From positions 62,001 to 126,000 of the forward strand of contig CAKSDI010000004.1 of assembly GCA_934445035.1 (NCBI GenBank): a stretch of 64,000 nt of DNA, written 5' to 3'. Every line of letters starts with the position of its first letter. The first letter of the stretch is position 1. Positions 8,417-17,490 of this stretch are shown piece after piece. Made by a program: the position numbers and the translations under genes. The stretch comes from an uncultured Eubacteriales bacterium. Its GTDB lineage: Bacteria; Bacillota; Clostridia; Oscillospirales; Acutalibacteraceae. The notes under the pieces were generated by a model, which was not told where the DNA came from, searched no databases, and saw only the letters and a list, made by a program, of their open reading frames with translations.

Positions 8417-9332
8417 CTATAGCCGTTATCAGCGCCAAAGCGGCTGTAAGATACATTGAAGCCTTAGTTTTAAGCCCTGCCTTTTTAAAGAGCAGGGTTA
8501 TAAGCTTTAGATCAGTGCCCGCTCTTAAAATAAACACCGCGAAGAATATAAAATATGCGGCAAAATCCATTCTTGTGAAAATATTTCCCGCGCTCACGGT
8601 GCTTATCACCGCAGCATAGGGAAACTGCACCTTTGCGGTGAAGCTTTCTGAAAACACGGAGGTTATCTGAAAAACGGTAAGAATAGTAAAAACAAATCCC
8701 GTTAAAACCCCGAGAGAAGCATATTTATACTTTTTGTTTTCCTCTTCGAGATTAAAAACAAAACTAAAAAGCAGAATAAGCGGAAGAAAAATTTTTAGAA
8801 TATAAAATAATGTTTCTTTTAAAAAGGGCGGCGGCTCTATATTTTTAAGCGAGCCGAGATTATAAAAATGCATTTGATCTAAAGACATCAAAAAAAGCAC
8901 CGCAAAGCTTATAAATGTGACCGCAAAAAGGAATACCGAGAATTTCAAAACTGCGGAAATTTTATTCACCGTCATCCAAAATGCGGAAATTATCAAAAGC
9001 AGTGCGCAGAGCCATAAGCTGACAGTCGGCATCATAATAATATGCACGAATTTTAAAAGCTCACGGAACATCGCTGCGGCGTCTAAAACAGCGCCGAGAG
9101 AAATAATAATATAAAAAGCTATAAGCAGATATCTGTTTATATTCTTAAGTTTTTTATTTTTAAACGCAAAAATTATAATAAGAGCAAAAAAGAAAGAAAT
9201 TACGGCGGCAAGCAAAAGGGAAAGCAGGCTGTTAGAGTTTTCAAGGGGTTTAGGCAGGCTTATAAGGGCGCCCGAAAGAAAATAAACAGAGCAAAGCGCG
9301 AAGATATGAAGCTTCAGGCTTTTACTTTTCAT
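8403..9332 (-). CDS. GerAB-type germination permease subunit
   Basis: It is an integral membrane protein of the endospore germination permease family (APC superfamily), the B subunit of a germinant receptor in the inner spore membrane. The 309 residues hold about nine to ten hydrophobic segments, beginning LHIFALCSVYFLSGALISLPKPL and including LFYILKIFLPLILLFSFVFNLEEENKKYKYAS. It is somewhat shorter than typical GerAB proteins (about 360). Its start overlaps the gerC stop by 11 bases, so it is the third gene of a ger operon. The germinant is not predictable. Confidence 0.85.
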   Translation of the reverse strand: MKSKSLKLHIFALCSVYFLSGALISLPKPLENSNSLLSLLLAAVISFFFALIIIFAFKNKKLKNINRYLLIAFYIIISLGAVLDAAAMFRELLKFVHIIMMPTVSLWLCALLLIISAFWMTVNKISAVLKFSVFLFAVTFISFAVLFLMSLDQMHFYNLGSLKNIEPPPFLKETLFYILKIFLPLILLFSFVFNLEEENKKYKYASLGVLTGFVFTILTVFQITSVFSESFTAKVQFPYAAVISTVSAGNIFTRMDFAAYFIFFAVFILRAGTDLKLITLLFKKAGLKTKASMYLTAALALITAIVALF

Positions 9333-9957
9333 AGAAATCTTCCTCTCCGCTTAAGATAAGGCCGTAGCGCCCTTTTAAAAATATTTTTTTATCCGTAAGG
9401 GCAATATAGGGCAGAGTGATATCCGATTTATCGGCGATCTCATAAAATTTGCATTTAAAACCGTCTTTGTTTTCCCTTATCTTTGAGTTTATCATCACGG
9501 CAAGGTCATAGCCCGATGTTATTCCCGCGATTTTTTCAGCCTTTAAAATTATTTCTGCGTTTTCCGCAAAGCAGACATTCACCGCAAGATTAATATCCTT
9601 TCTTTCAAGGCAGAAATCCCGCACATCTTTAAACTGCTCCGACTTTAAATCCTTTGAGCAGACAAGCACCGCGCAGTGGTCGAAATTAAGCGGTTTTATG
9701 CATTTTGTACCTATTTTTTTAACGGCTGTTTCGGCATTTTTTGCCGAAGAACGGATAAGGAGGACTTTCGGCTCGTTTTCAAAATCGCCCTCGCCTATAG
9801 CTATCACCTGCACGGTTATCATTATATTTCCGTTATCGTTATCCGCGGCTATTGCGGATACTATAAATCTTGCGTCAGCCTCATAAGAGGGATTGCAGGA
9901 AGTTAGAAAAAGCGAAAGTATTACCGCTGAAAAAAGGCAAAATATTTTTTTTCTCAT
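9322..9957 (-). CDS. Ger(x)C-type germination lipoprotein, short form
   Basis: It is a lipoprotein subunit of the germinant receptor. It has a signal sequence with lipobox FLTSC and then the start typical of GerAC (RFIVSAIAADNDNGNIMITVQVIAIGEG), plus a VLVCSKDL segment. At 211 residues it is little more than half the usual 370-400, so the C-terminal domains of canonical GerAC are absent. No frameshift is evident, because it runs cleanly into an overlapping gerB start. It overlaps gerA by 4 bases. The family call is good; whether it is functional as a short form is inference. Confidence 0.75.
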   Translation of the reverse strand: MRKKIFCLFSAVILSLFLTSCNPSYEADARFIVSAIAADNDNGNIMITVQVIAIGEGDFENEPKVLLIRSSAKNAETAVKKIGTKCIKPLNFDHCAVLVCSKDLKSEQFKDVRDFCLERKDINLAVNVCFAENAEIILKAEKIAGITSGYDLAVMINSKIRENKDGFKCKFYEIADKSDITLPYIALTDKKIFLKGRYGLILSGEEDFYEK

Positions 9958-11429
9958 TTGTTTGTTTTCCGCCTTTTAAGATTTTTTGTTATAAAAGGTC
10001 TTAATTTCATAAATGTCCAGGGAGCGCGGATTATGCTGTCTTTTAGCCTTTGCGGAGTGGGATTTTCAAGCGAAGAGGTGTAATCCTCGCCGAAGGAGGA
10101 AAGATTGAATATTCTTAGTATCACGGCGCATATCCCGGCTGTTACTCCCGCAAGACCGAAAAGTGCCGCAAGTATCACAAAAGCGAGCCTTAAATAAAAT
10201 ACCGCTCCTTTAAGCCTCGGAATCATAAGCCCCGCTATTCCGCTCAGCGCCACCGCTATAAGCATAGGCGCGCTGATAATTCCTGCTTCCACCGCCGCCT
10301 GACCTACTACAAGACCGCCCACTATCGAAAGTGCGTGGCCGAGCGACTGCGGCATTCGCACACCCGTTTCTTTGAGTATTTCAAAAACGAGAATTAAGAT
10401 CACGCACTCGACCACGCTCGGCATAGGCACTCCTGCTCTGAGCCTTGCTACGGAAAGCGCAAAATTCGTAGGAAGCAGCTGCAGATGAAAGGACATCAGC
10501 GCCAAAAATATCCCCGGCACGCACACCGCGAGGAAAAAGCAGATGTATCTTAAAAATCTTCCTATACTTGAAACCGCGTAATTAAGATAATAGTCCTCGT
10601 CGGACTGAAAGTTTTCCGAAAAAAGGTAGGGAAGAGTAAGCACGACGGGCGAGCCATCGCAAAACACGGCTATCCTGCCCTCAAGCAGTCTTGCGGCGAC
10701 GGTATCGGGGCGCTCGGTCGTTCCCGTCGTTTTAAAAAGGCTGTGCTTATGGTCGCGTATGCTTTCGGCGATATAGTTCACATCTAAAATTCCGTCTGTT
10801 TCAAATGAAGAAAGCCTTTTTTTAAGCTCTTTTACGGTGTCCTTTTTAGCGAGGCTCCCGAGATAGCAGACAAATATCATAGTATCCGTTCTTCTGCCCA
10901 TTCTGAGCGACTCTATGCAGAGGTCGGGGGTAGGGAGCTTTCTTCTGAGCATTGCGAGATTGAGCATCGCGACCTCGTCAAACCCCTCGCGCGGGCCCTG
11001 CAAAACGCGCTCGTCTTCAGGCTCGGAAATCCCTCTTGAGCGAAAGCCTTTTGTGTTTGCCACTATCGCCTTTTTATTTTTGTCTATCAGCAAAACGGTA
11101 TCGCCGTAAAGCACTCCGCGGATACAGTCGCCCAAATTATCGGTTATCTTTATATCGCAGGAATAAAGATAGTTTTCGGCAATGAATTCCGTTGAAAGGT
11201 CTTCGGCGCTTTTTATCTTTACTAAAGATTCCACAAGCGAGTCGTTTACTACCTGTGTATTTACCATTCCGTCAAAATTAAAAAAAGAGCATTCGGTGTT
11301 TCCCGCTATTATCTGCTTGCGGTATCTTAAAATACTGTCGTTTTCAAATATTTTTTTGAAATTTTCGGTATCGGTCTTTATATCGCCCGTAAAGGTCTTA
11401 TCGGTATAAAAATTTATATCTTTTCCCAC
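9954..11429 (-). CDS. GerA-type spore germination receptor subunit A
   Basis: It is the A subunit of a germinant receptor. A soluble N-terminal region contains LGDCIRGVLYGDTVLLID and SRGISEPEDERVLQGPREGFDE, the family hallmark. A membrane domain follows with several helices, PMPSVVECVILILVFEILKETGVRMP and the conserved GHALSIVGGLVVGQAAVEAGI. GTG 11429 is preferred because AAGGAG lies 9 bases upstream; a GTG 21 bases earlier has no ribosome binding site and falls inside a hairpin repeat. The product is about 491 residues. It is the first gene of the operon gerA-gerC-gerB and strong evidence that the host forms spores. Confidence 0.93.
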   Translation of the reverse strand: MGKDINFYTDKTFTGDIKTDTENFKKIFENDSILRYRKQIIAGNTECSFFNFDGMVNTQVVNDSLVESLVKIKSAEDLSTEFIAENYLYSCDIKITDNLGDCIRGVLYGDTVLLIDKNKKAIVANTKGFRSRGISEPEDERVLQGPREGFDEVAMLNLAMLRRKLPTPDLCIESLRMGRRTDTMIFVCYLGSLAKKDTVKELKKRLSSFETDGILDVNYIAESIRDHKHSLFKTTGTTERPDTVAARLLEGRIAVFCDGSPVVLTLPYLFSENFQSDEDYYLNYAVSSIGRFLRYICFFLAVCVPGIFLALMSFHLQLLPTNFALSVARLRAGVPMPSVVECVILILVFEILKETGVRMPQSLGHALSIVGGLVVGQAAVEAGIISAPMLIAVALSGIAGLMIPRLKGAVFYLRLAFVILAALFGLAGVTAGICAVILRIFNLSSFGEDYTSSLENPTPQRLKDSIIRAPWTFMKLRPFITKNLKRRKTNK

Positions 11430-11442
11430 TTTTATCAGCTCC

Positions 11443-11507
11443 TTAGACACTATGATCGGATAAATTTTCCGCTATAAGAAGAGTTGTACCCTGATCGTAT
11501 TGTCTAA
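11443..11507. repeat. Dispersed hairpin repeat, copy 2
   Basis: TTAGACACTATGATCGG on the left is an inverted match (14 of 17) to CTGATCGTATTGTCTAA on the right. The sequence between and on the right flank matches copy 1 at 3351-3412 with only scattered changes. It sits between the divergent ger operon and pth, and one arm abuts the ribosome binding site of gerA. The same position next to a ribosome binding site is seen in copy 1. Confidence 0.75.
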
Positions 11508-11540
11508 ATTATTATTGTCAGATCAAAGTTTAAAAATACT

Positions 11541-11569
11541 TTGTAAGTTTTAAAAAAATGTGTTATAAT
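11541..11569 (+). promoter_or_regulatory. pth promoter
   Basis: TTGTAA (11541-11546), 17 bases, TATAAT (11564-11569). The predicted start of transcription would leave a leader of only about ten bases before the pth ATG. Confidence 0.7.
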
Positions 11570-11586
11570 TTCTTTCGGTGATATGA

Positions 11587-12174
11587 ATGTTTTTTAAGTC
11601 GGAAAAGTTTGAATATCTTATAGCTGGGCTCGGAAACCCCGGCAGGGAATATGAGGCTACGCGCCACAATGCAGGCTTTATGGCGATAGACGCGCTTTTA
11701 AAGGATTCGGGAATTGTTTTAAATAAGCATAAATTCGAGTCTGAATTCGCATTAGCTTCTCTTGAGGGCAAAAAGGTAATTGTTTTAAAACCGCTCACAT
11801 ATATGAATAATTCGGGCGAGGCTATCGGAGCAATTTCTAAGTTTTATAAAATTCCGCCTGAAAAATGCATTATAATTTTTGATGATATTTCACTTGATGT
11901 GGGAAAGATCAGAATAAGAAGAAAAGGCAGCGCCGGCGGGCACAACGGAATAAAAAGCATAATCTCGCACTTAAGCAGCGAAGATTTTCCGCGGATAAAG
12001 ATAGGAGTGGGTGAAAAACCCGATAAGGATTATGATTTAAAGGATTGGGTTTTAGGGAAAATTCCGAATACCCAGAAAGATGAATTCGATAAAGCGTGCT
12101 CAAATGCCGCAAAAGCTGTGAAAGAGATATTAAATAATTCTATCGACAGCGCAATGAATAAATTTTCAAAATAA
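11587..12174 (+). CDS. pth: Peptidyl-tRNA hydrolase
   Basis: It frees tRNA from peptidyl-tRNA released by stalled ribosomes. Family motifs are LIAGLGNPGREYEATRHNAGFMAIDAL near residue 10 (Asn and the catalytic His), VLKPLTYMNNSGEAI, IIFDDISLDVGKIRIRRKGSAGGHNGIKSI and DFPRIKIGVG. The 195 residues are usual. It is followed 13 bases later by mfd, the common Firmicute pairing. The ribosome binding site is weak (GGTGAT), consistent with the very short predicted leader. Confidence 0.96.
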   Translation: MFFKSEKFEYLIAGLGNPGREYEATRHNAGFMAIDALLKDSGIVLNKHKFESEFALASLEGKKVIVLKPLTYMNNSGEAIGAISKFYKIPPEKCIIIFDDISLDVGKIRIRRKGSAGGHNGIKSIISHLSSEDFPRIKIGVGEKPDKDYDLKDWVLGKIPNTQKDEFDKACSNAAKAVKEILNNSIDSAMNKFSK

Positions 12175-12187
12175 AAGGTCTTTAAAA

Positions 12188-15100
12188 ATGAAATTTTTAA
12201 CGGATATTATATCTAAAGATAAAGATTTTAAAGAGCTTTATTCCGAAATAGAAGCAAAAAGGCTCCCTCTTTGCTCTATAGGGCTTTCGGATATTCATAA
12301 ATCCGCTTTGATTGCGGGAATTTGTGAAAAAAGCGGTAAAAAAGCGGCGGTGCTCACCGCAACCGAATCCGAGGCGACGCAGGTGACAGACGACCTTAAC
12401 TCTTTCGGAATAAACGCGATTATGCTCAATTTCAGAGATTATGATCTTACAAGGAGCATTTCGGGATCAAGAGAATATGAGCAGATGAGAACGGACACCC
12501 TGTCAAAAGTTTTAGACGGGGATTTTGACGCGCTTGTTTTCAGCTGTGACAGCGCCGTTTGCTATACCGTTTCTCCCGAAATATTAAAAAACTCCAAATT
12601 ATCGGTGAAATTTGAAGATACTATCGATTTAGAGGATCTCTGCGAAAAGATAACTCTCTCGGGATACCAAAGAGCGGAGATGTGCGAGAGCGCAGGACAG
12701 TTTTCCGTAAGAGGCGGAATTCTTGATATTTTCCCGGTAAATCTTGAAAACCCGGTAAGAATCGATCTTTTCGGCGATGAAATTGACCAGATGTCCTATT
12801 TCGATCCCGATACTCAGCGCAGGACTTCGGATCTAAAGGAATTCGATATAATTCCTGCCTTTGAGCTTTTGCAAAGCACGGATGTTTTAGCCGAAAATAT
12901 AGAAAATTTCCTTACAAAAAACGAAGACGAAATTTCCGAAAAGCAAAAAAGATATTTAAGAAGAGATATTGAAACTTTAAGAGCCGGCGGCTATGTAAAC
13001 AGGGATATATATCTTCCGCTTTTATATGATAAGAAATATTCGGTGTTTGATTATATAAAGGATATTCAGTTGTTTTGTTTTGAGTCGGCGAATATCACTT
13101 CGAGAATCAAAAACCTTTCAAAGCTTCACACCGAAGATATTTCCACCTTGCTTGAAAGCGGCTCGCTTTGCGGAAAATTAAGCTCGCTTTGGATAGAGGA
13201 GGAAGAATTCTTATCAAATCTTAAAAATGCGGTGTTTTTAAATAACTTTAATCAATCGGTACCCGTTAAGGCTTTAAAAAGCCTGATAGAATTTAACTGC
13301 CGGGTTTTAAGTCCTTTTTACGATATAAAGGTTTTAAACGACGATCTTCTTTCTTTAAATAAAGGCGCCACGGCGATAGTTTTCGCAGGCGAGGAAAAAT
13401 CCGCCGCGGTTATTTCCGACGAGCTTAAAAGATCGGGCAAAGAAAATATTTTATTAAAGGAATACCCTAAAGAGCTTAAAAGCGGTATTTACTGCTTAAA
13501 GGGAAGCTTATCGAGCGGATTTGAATTTAATAATATCGGTCTTTCGGTCTTCACTTTAAGAAACGCCGCACCGCTTAAAAAGAAAAATAAAAGACCTAAA
13601 AACGCAAAAGAAATAGGCTCTTTAGACGAGCTTAAAAAGGGCGACCTTGTCGTTCACTCCGCGCACGGAATAGGCATTTTTGACGGCATAAGCAATATAA
13701 CAAATGCCGGTATTACAAAGGATTATATAAAGATAAAATATAAAGGCTCAGATGTTTTGTATGTACCCGTAACACAGCTTGATTTAGTATCAAAATATAT
13801 CGGCTCCGCGCAGGACGGCACAGTTAAGCTAAACCGCTTAGGGTCCGACGATTGGAAAAAGACAAGAAGCCGTGTTAGATCGGCTGTAAGGGATATGGCA
13901 AAACAGCTCACGGCTTTATATGCAAAAAGAATGGCTGTAAAGGGTTACGCTTTCGGCCCCGATACCGATCTTCAGAATAACTTTGAGCAGAGATTTGAAT
14001 ATGAGGAAACAGACGATCAGCTCAAATGCATCGACGAGATAAAAAAAGATATGGAGCGCCCTGTTCCTATGGACAGGCTTCTTTTAGGCGATGTCGGCTT
14101 CGGAAAAACAGAGGTTGCCCTGCGTGCAGCTTTTAAATGCATAAGCGAAGGCAAGCAGTGCGCGATGTTAGTCCCCACCACGGTACTTGCTATGCAGCAC
14201 TATGAAACCGTGAAAAGAAGATTTTCAGGTCTTCCGGTAAAGGCGGAAGCAATCTCGAGGTTTACTACTCCTGCAAAGCAGAGAAATATTTTAAAAGGCT
14301 TAAAATGCGGCAGCGTGGATATGCTTATCGGCACCCACCGCCTGATATCAAAGGATGTGGAGTTTAAGGATCTCGGCCTTGTTATAATAGACGAGGAGCA
14401 GAGATTCGGAGTTGAGCAGAAAGAAAGACTTAAAGAAAAGTATCCCGCAGTCGATGTTTTAACCTTAAGCGCAACTCCTATTCCGAGAACTCTTAATATG
14501 TCGCTTTCGGGGCTAAGGGATATGTCGTCTATTGACGAGGCTCCGTCTGACAGGTACCCTGTTACGACCTATGTGACCGAGCTTGACGAGGGTATAATCA
14601 CCGAGGCGATAATGAGGGAATTAAGGCGGGCAGGTCAGGTATATTATCTTCATAACAGAGTGGATACGATTACCCGCTGCGCCGCATTGCTCAAAGAAAG
14701 ACTGCCTGACGCAAAGATAGGTATTGCCCACGGCAGAATGAGCGAAGAGGAATTAAGCACAGTATGGCAAAAGCTTATCGAGAGGGAAATTGATGTTTTA
14801 GTCTGCACCACGATAATAGAAACAGGCGTGGATGTGCCGAATGTAAACACTCTTATTATTGAAAACGCAGAAAAAATGGGCCTATCTCAGCTTCATCAGC
14901 TAAGAGGAAGAGTGGGCAGGTCCGCAAGGAGAGCATATGCTTATTTCTGCTTCCCGAAAGGAAGAGAGCTTTCGGATATTGCAGCAAAGCGGCTTGAAGC
15001 GATAAGGCAGTTCACCGAATTCGGCTCCGGCTTTAAGATAGCTATGAGAGATCTTGAAATAAGAGGAGCGGGAAGCGTGCTTTCCGCAGAACAGCACGGC

Positions 15101-15622
15101 CATATCGAATCGGTGGGTTATGATATGTACCTTAAAATGCTCTCTGACGCGGTAAACGAATTAAACGGCACGCAGGAAAAGGAAGAGGCAATAGTCTGCA
15201 CGGTGGATTTGAATGTTTCGGCGCATATCCCGGAGCGGTATATTCCCTCGCTCACGGCAAGACTTGATATATATAAGCGCATAGCGGCTATAGAAAATGA
15301 CGCGGATAAAACCGATGTTATCGACGAACTTTGCGATAGGTTCGGCGATCCGCCGAAAGCGGTTATGGGACTTATCGATATTTCGCTTTTAAGATCCGCC
15401 GCGGCAAATTCGGGTATTACCGAGATTACGGAAACCGCCTCCGCCGTGATACTTCACACCGAGAAAGTAAGAGAGGAAACGGCGGCAAAGCTGTCGCTTA
15501 AATTTAAAGATAAATTCGTGGTTTCGGTGAGAAATTCACTGCCTTGCTATGTAATAAGAAAAAAGCCGGGAGAAAAAACGCAGAGCATAGTTTCTTATCT
15601 CGCCGAAATTTTAACAAAATAG
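12188..15622 (+). CDS. mfd: Transcription-repair coupling factor
   Basis: This translocase removes RNA polymerase stalled at DNA damage and recruits UvrA. The order of domains is a UvrB-like N-terminal module (GQFSVRGGILDIFPV near residue 175), an RNA polymerase-interacting CarD-like domain (LKKGDLVVHSAHGIGIFDGI near 480), the helicase core with Walker A GDVGFGKTEVAL near residue 634 and DEEQRFGVEQKE, the RecG-like motif LHQLRGRVGRS, and a C-terminal TRCF domain. The 1144 residues are full length. It follows pth closely and precedes a foldase lipoprotein, as in many Firmicutes. Confidence 0.97.
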   Translation: MKFLTDIISKDKDFKELYSEIEAKRLPLCSIGLSDIHKSALIAGICEKSGKKAAVLTATESEATQVTDDLNSFGINAIMLNFRDYDLTRSISGSREYEQMRTDTLSKVLDGDFDALVFSCDSAVCYTVSPEILKNSKLSVKFEDTIDLEDLCEKITLSGYQRAEMCESAGQFSVRGGILDIFPVNLENPVRIDLFGDEIDQMSYFDPDTQRRTSDLKEFDIIPAFELLQSTDVLAENIENFLTKNEDEISEKQKRYLRRDIETLRAGGYVNRDIYLPLLYDKKYSVFDYIKDIQLFCFESANITSRIKNLSKLHTEDISTLLESGSLCGKLSSLWIEEEEFLSNLKNAVFLNNFNQSVPVKALKSLIEFNCRVLSPFYDIKVLNDDLLSLNKGATAIVFAGEEKSAAVISDELKRSGKENILLKEYPKELKSGIYCLKGSLSSGFEFNNIGLSVFTLRNAAPLKKKNKRPKNAKEIGSLDELKKGDLVVHSAHGIGIFDGISNITNAGITKDYIKIKYKGSDVLYVPVTQLDLVSKYIGSAQDGTVKLNRLGSDDWKKTRSRVRSAVRDMAKQLTALYAKRMAVKGYAFGPDTDLQNNFEQRFEYEETDDQLKCIDEIKKDMERPVPMDRLLLGDVGFGKTEVALRAAFKCISEGKQCAMLVPTTVLAMQHYETVKRRFSGLPVKAEAISRFTTPAKQRNILKGLKCGSVDMLIGTHRLISKDVEFKDLGLVIIDEEQRFGVEQKERLKEKYPAVDVLTLSATPIPRTLNMSLSGLRDMSSIDEAPSDRYPVTTYVTELDEGIITEAIMRELRRAGQVYYLHNRVDTITRCAALLKERLPDAKIGIAHGRMSEEELSTVWQKLIEREIDVLVCTTIIETGVDVPNVNTLIIENAEKMGLSQLHQLRGRVGRSARRAYAYFCFPKGRELSDIAAKRLEAIRQFTEFGSGFKIAMRDLEIRGAGSVLSAEQHGHIESVGYDMYLKMLSDAVNELNGTQEKEEAIVCTVDLNVSAHIPERYIPSLTARLDIYKRIAAIENDADKTDVIDELCDRFGDPPKAVMGLIDISLLRSAAANSGITEITETASAVILHTEKVREETAAKLSLKFKDKFVVSVRNSLPCYVIRKKPGEKTQSIVSYLAEILTK

Positions 15623-15625
15623 TTA

Positions 15626-15654
15626 TAGACTTTTTGGCTTAATTAAGATATAAT
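15626..15654 (+). promoter_or_regulatory. Promoter of the foldase lipoprotein
   Basis: TAGACT (15626-15631), a 17-base spacer and TATAAT (15649-15654), between the mfd stop and the next ribosome binding site (AAGGGAGAT). Confidence 0.55.
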
Positions 15655-15692
15655 TAACAATATATAGAAAAATTCTCATAAGGGAGATATTT

Positions 15693-16817
15693 ATGAAATC
15701 GATTAAAAAGCTTTTTTGCGCGGCGCTCGCCTGCGCTGTGGCGGTATCGATGTTTGCCGGCTGCCATAAAAAAGACGAGATCGGCGTAACGGTTACCGAC
15801 TCAAAAATCACTTCTGACGCCGGAAAGGCAGAGTTCACCTCGGCTTATTATTCCTGCGCTCTTATAATGTCATTTAATAGTGCTAAATCAGAGGTATATC
15901 AGAAATACCAGAGCGACGCGGATAAGCTGAGCAGCGGTATCGATTATTTCAAAGAAACTGTTGACGGCAAGAAGTTTTCCGACTATGTTATCGATCTTAC
16001 GGAGGAATCTTTAAAAAAGATCGCCGCATATAAGATCAAATGCGCGGAGAATAAGATTACTCTGACCGACGAGGAGAAATCCGCCGCCGAGCAGTATGCA
16101 GAGTCTTATTGGAATAATGAGCAGTATAAATATTCCGATTATTTTGAGCCTAACGGCGTAAGCCTTGATACCTATAAGGCTTATATGACCGATACTTACT
16201 ATGCAAGCCGCTATTTTGATTTTCTTTATGCCGAGGGCGGCGAAAAGGCTATTGACGACGCAACTATCACCGATACAATGCAGAAAAATTATATGATCTG
16301 CGATATTCTCGATGTTTCTTTTGATAACCTTACAGACGAGGAAAAAGCCGCTAAAAAGACCTTTGTAAATCAGGCGCTCAGCGATATAAATTCAGGCAAA
16401 AAGAAATATGCGCAGGTTTTCGCAGAGTATAACTCTACCGACGAGGTGGCTAAAGAAAACACCACCGATTCCTCCGCACCCCGCGATTCTCTTGCCGATA
16501 TTATCGGAACAAGCGATACGAATTATAATACCTATGCCGATTATTTTGAGCAGTTAAGCGGTGTTGCCGCAGGAAAAGCCACTCTTATAGAAAAGGAAAA
16601 TGACGGCGGTCTGCTCCTCTTTGTAAAAGGCGATATAATGGCTGATCCTTATTATAAGACCTATCTTGATTCCGAGATAAGAAGTTTGGTTTCCGGTGAT
16701 CAGTTTACTAAGGATATGGAAGCATATGCCAAAAAGCTTAAAATTTCTGTAAAGAAATCCACGGCAAGGCAGTTTACTCCTAAGAAAATAACAGAGCCTG
16801 ATTCTTCAGCTTCGTAA
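15693..16817 (+). CDS. SurA/PrsA-like foldase lipoprotein
   Basis: The 374-residue lipoprotein has signal peptide LFCAALACAVAVSMFAGC and an acylated Cys near residue 24. The mature part is helical with a SurA_N-like chaperone arrangement (SLKKIAAYKIKCAENKITLTDEEK, followed by tyrosine-rich helices) and a C-terminal segment ending in a Lys/Thr-rich tail. I see no clear parvulin PPIase motif, so it may be a chaperone without isomerase activity. Its place after mfd matches the common mfd-foldase order in Firmicutes. It probably helps fold exported proteins outside the membrane. A strong terminator follows. Confidence 0.7.
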   Translation: MKSIKKLFCAALACAVAVSMFAGCHKKDEIGVTVTDSKITSDAGKAEFTSAYYSCALIMSFNSAKSEVYQKYQSDADKLSSGIDYFKETVDGKKFSDYVIDLTEESLKKIAAYKIKCAENKITLTDEEKSAAEQYAESYWNNEQYKYSDYFEPNGVSLDTYKAYMTDTYYASRYFDFLYAEGGEKAIDDATITDTMQKNYMICDILDVSFDNLTDEEKAAKKTFVNQALSDINSGKKKYAQVFAEYNSTDEVAKENTTDSSAPRDSLADIIGTSDTNYNTYADYFEQLSGVAAGKATLIEKENDGGLLLFVKGDIMADPYYKTYLDSEIRSLVSGDQFTKDMEAYAKKLKISVKKSTARQFTPKKITEPDSSAS

Positions 16818-16828
16818 GAAAATGCAAA

Positions 16829-16866
16829 AAAGCACAGCCTCCCGATTTCGGGAGGCTGTGCTTTTA
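16829..16866. terminator. Bidirectional terminator
   Basis: AAGCACAGCCTCCCG pairs with CGGGAGGCTGTGCTT around a four-base loop, with A-tract and T-tract flanks. It serves the foldase gene and the convergent thiN. Confidence 0.92.
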
Positions 16867-16872
16867 TTATAT

Positions 16873-17490
16873 CTAACACTGTGTAAGAATTAAAAGAAGT
16901 CCTGTTTCAAGAGAAATTTCGGCGGTTTCATCTTTAAAAGCATTGCTCACGCCTAAAGGAAAAAGCGGATCAAGGCAGGCGTTTTGCAAATTATATTCAA
17001 ATCCCGAAAGGTTTACGCCGCTGCATTTTTCAAGCGCAAAAACCGAAACGGTCTTTTTAGGCTCCGGTTTTTTAAAATAAATGCTTTGCCCCGACCGCAG
17101 CACGGTGAAATCAAAATCGTTTCCGTAAAAAACGGTCTTTATCCCTTTTTTGCAGGCGGCGGCGCAAAGTGAAATATTTGCGACTGTAAGGTCAAGTCTG
17201 CCGCCCACAGCGCCGTAAACATAAATTTCTTCTGCGTTAAGCGAAATCGCTTTGTTTATCGCAAAGCCGAGGTCTGTATCGTCTTTCCTGACGGGAAGTA
17301 CAGTTAAATTAGAAGCTTCGGGGATAAAGCCAAGCGAATCGAAATCCCCGATTATCATATCGGGCTTAATATCGAGCGACTTGCAGACTTCATATCCTTT
17401 ATCGCAGGCGATAACATAATCCGATCTTAACCTTGAAAAGCGGAGTTTATCAGGCATCAAAGCGCCGAAAATTATAAATCTTTTATTCAC
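16873..17490 (-). CDS. thiN: Thiamine pyrophosphokinase
   Basis: It converts thiamine plus ATP to thiamine pyrophosphate. Motifs are DYVIACDKGYEVCKSLDIKPDMIIGDFDSLG, RKDDTDLGFAINKAI and VYGAVGGRLDLTVANISL, which are the catalytic and binding segments of the family. The 205 residues are normal. Its start overlaps thiT by 8 bases, so uptake and activation of thiamine are encoded together under the TPP riboswitch upstream. Confidence 0.95.
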   Translation of the reverse strand: MNKRFIIFGALMPDKLRFSRLRSDYVIACDKGYEVCKSLDIKPDMIIGDFDSLGFIPEASNLTVLPVRKDDTDLGFAINKAISLNAEEIYVYGAVGGRLDLTVANISLCAAACKKGIKTVFYGNDFDFTVLRSGQSIYFKKPEPKKTVSVFALEKCSGVNLSGFEYNLQNACLDPLFPLGVSNAFKDETAEISLETGLLLILTQC

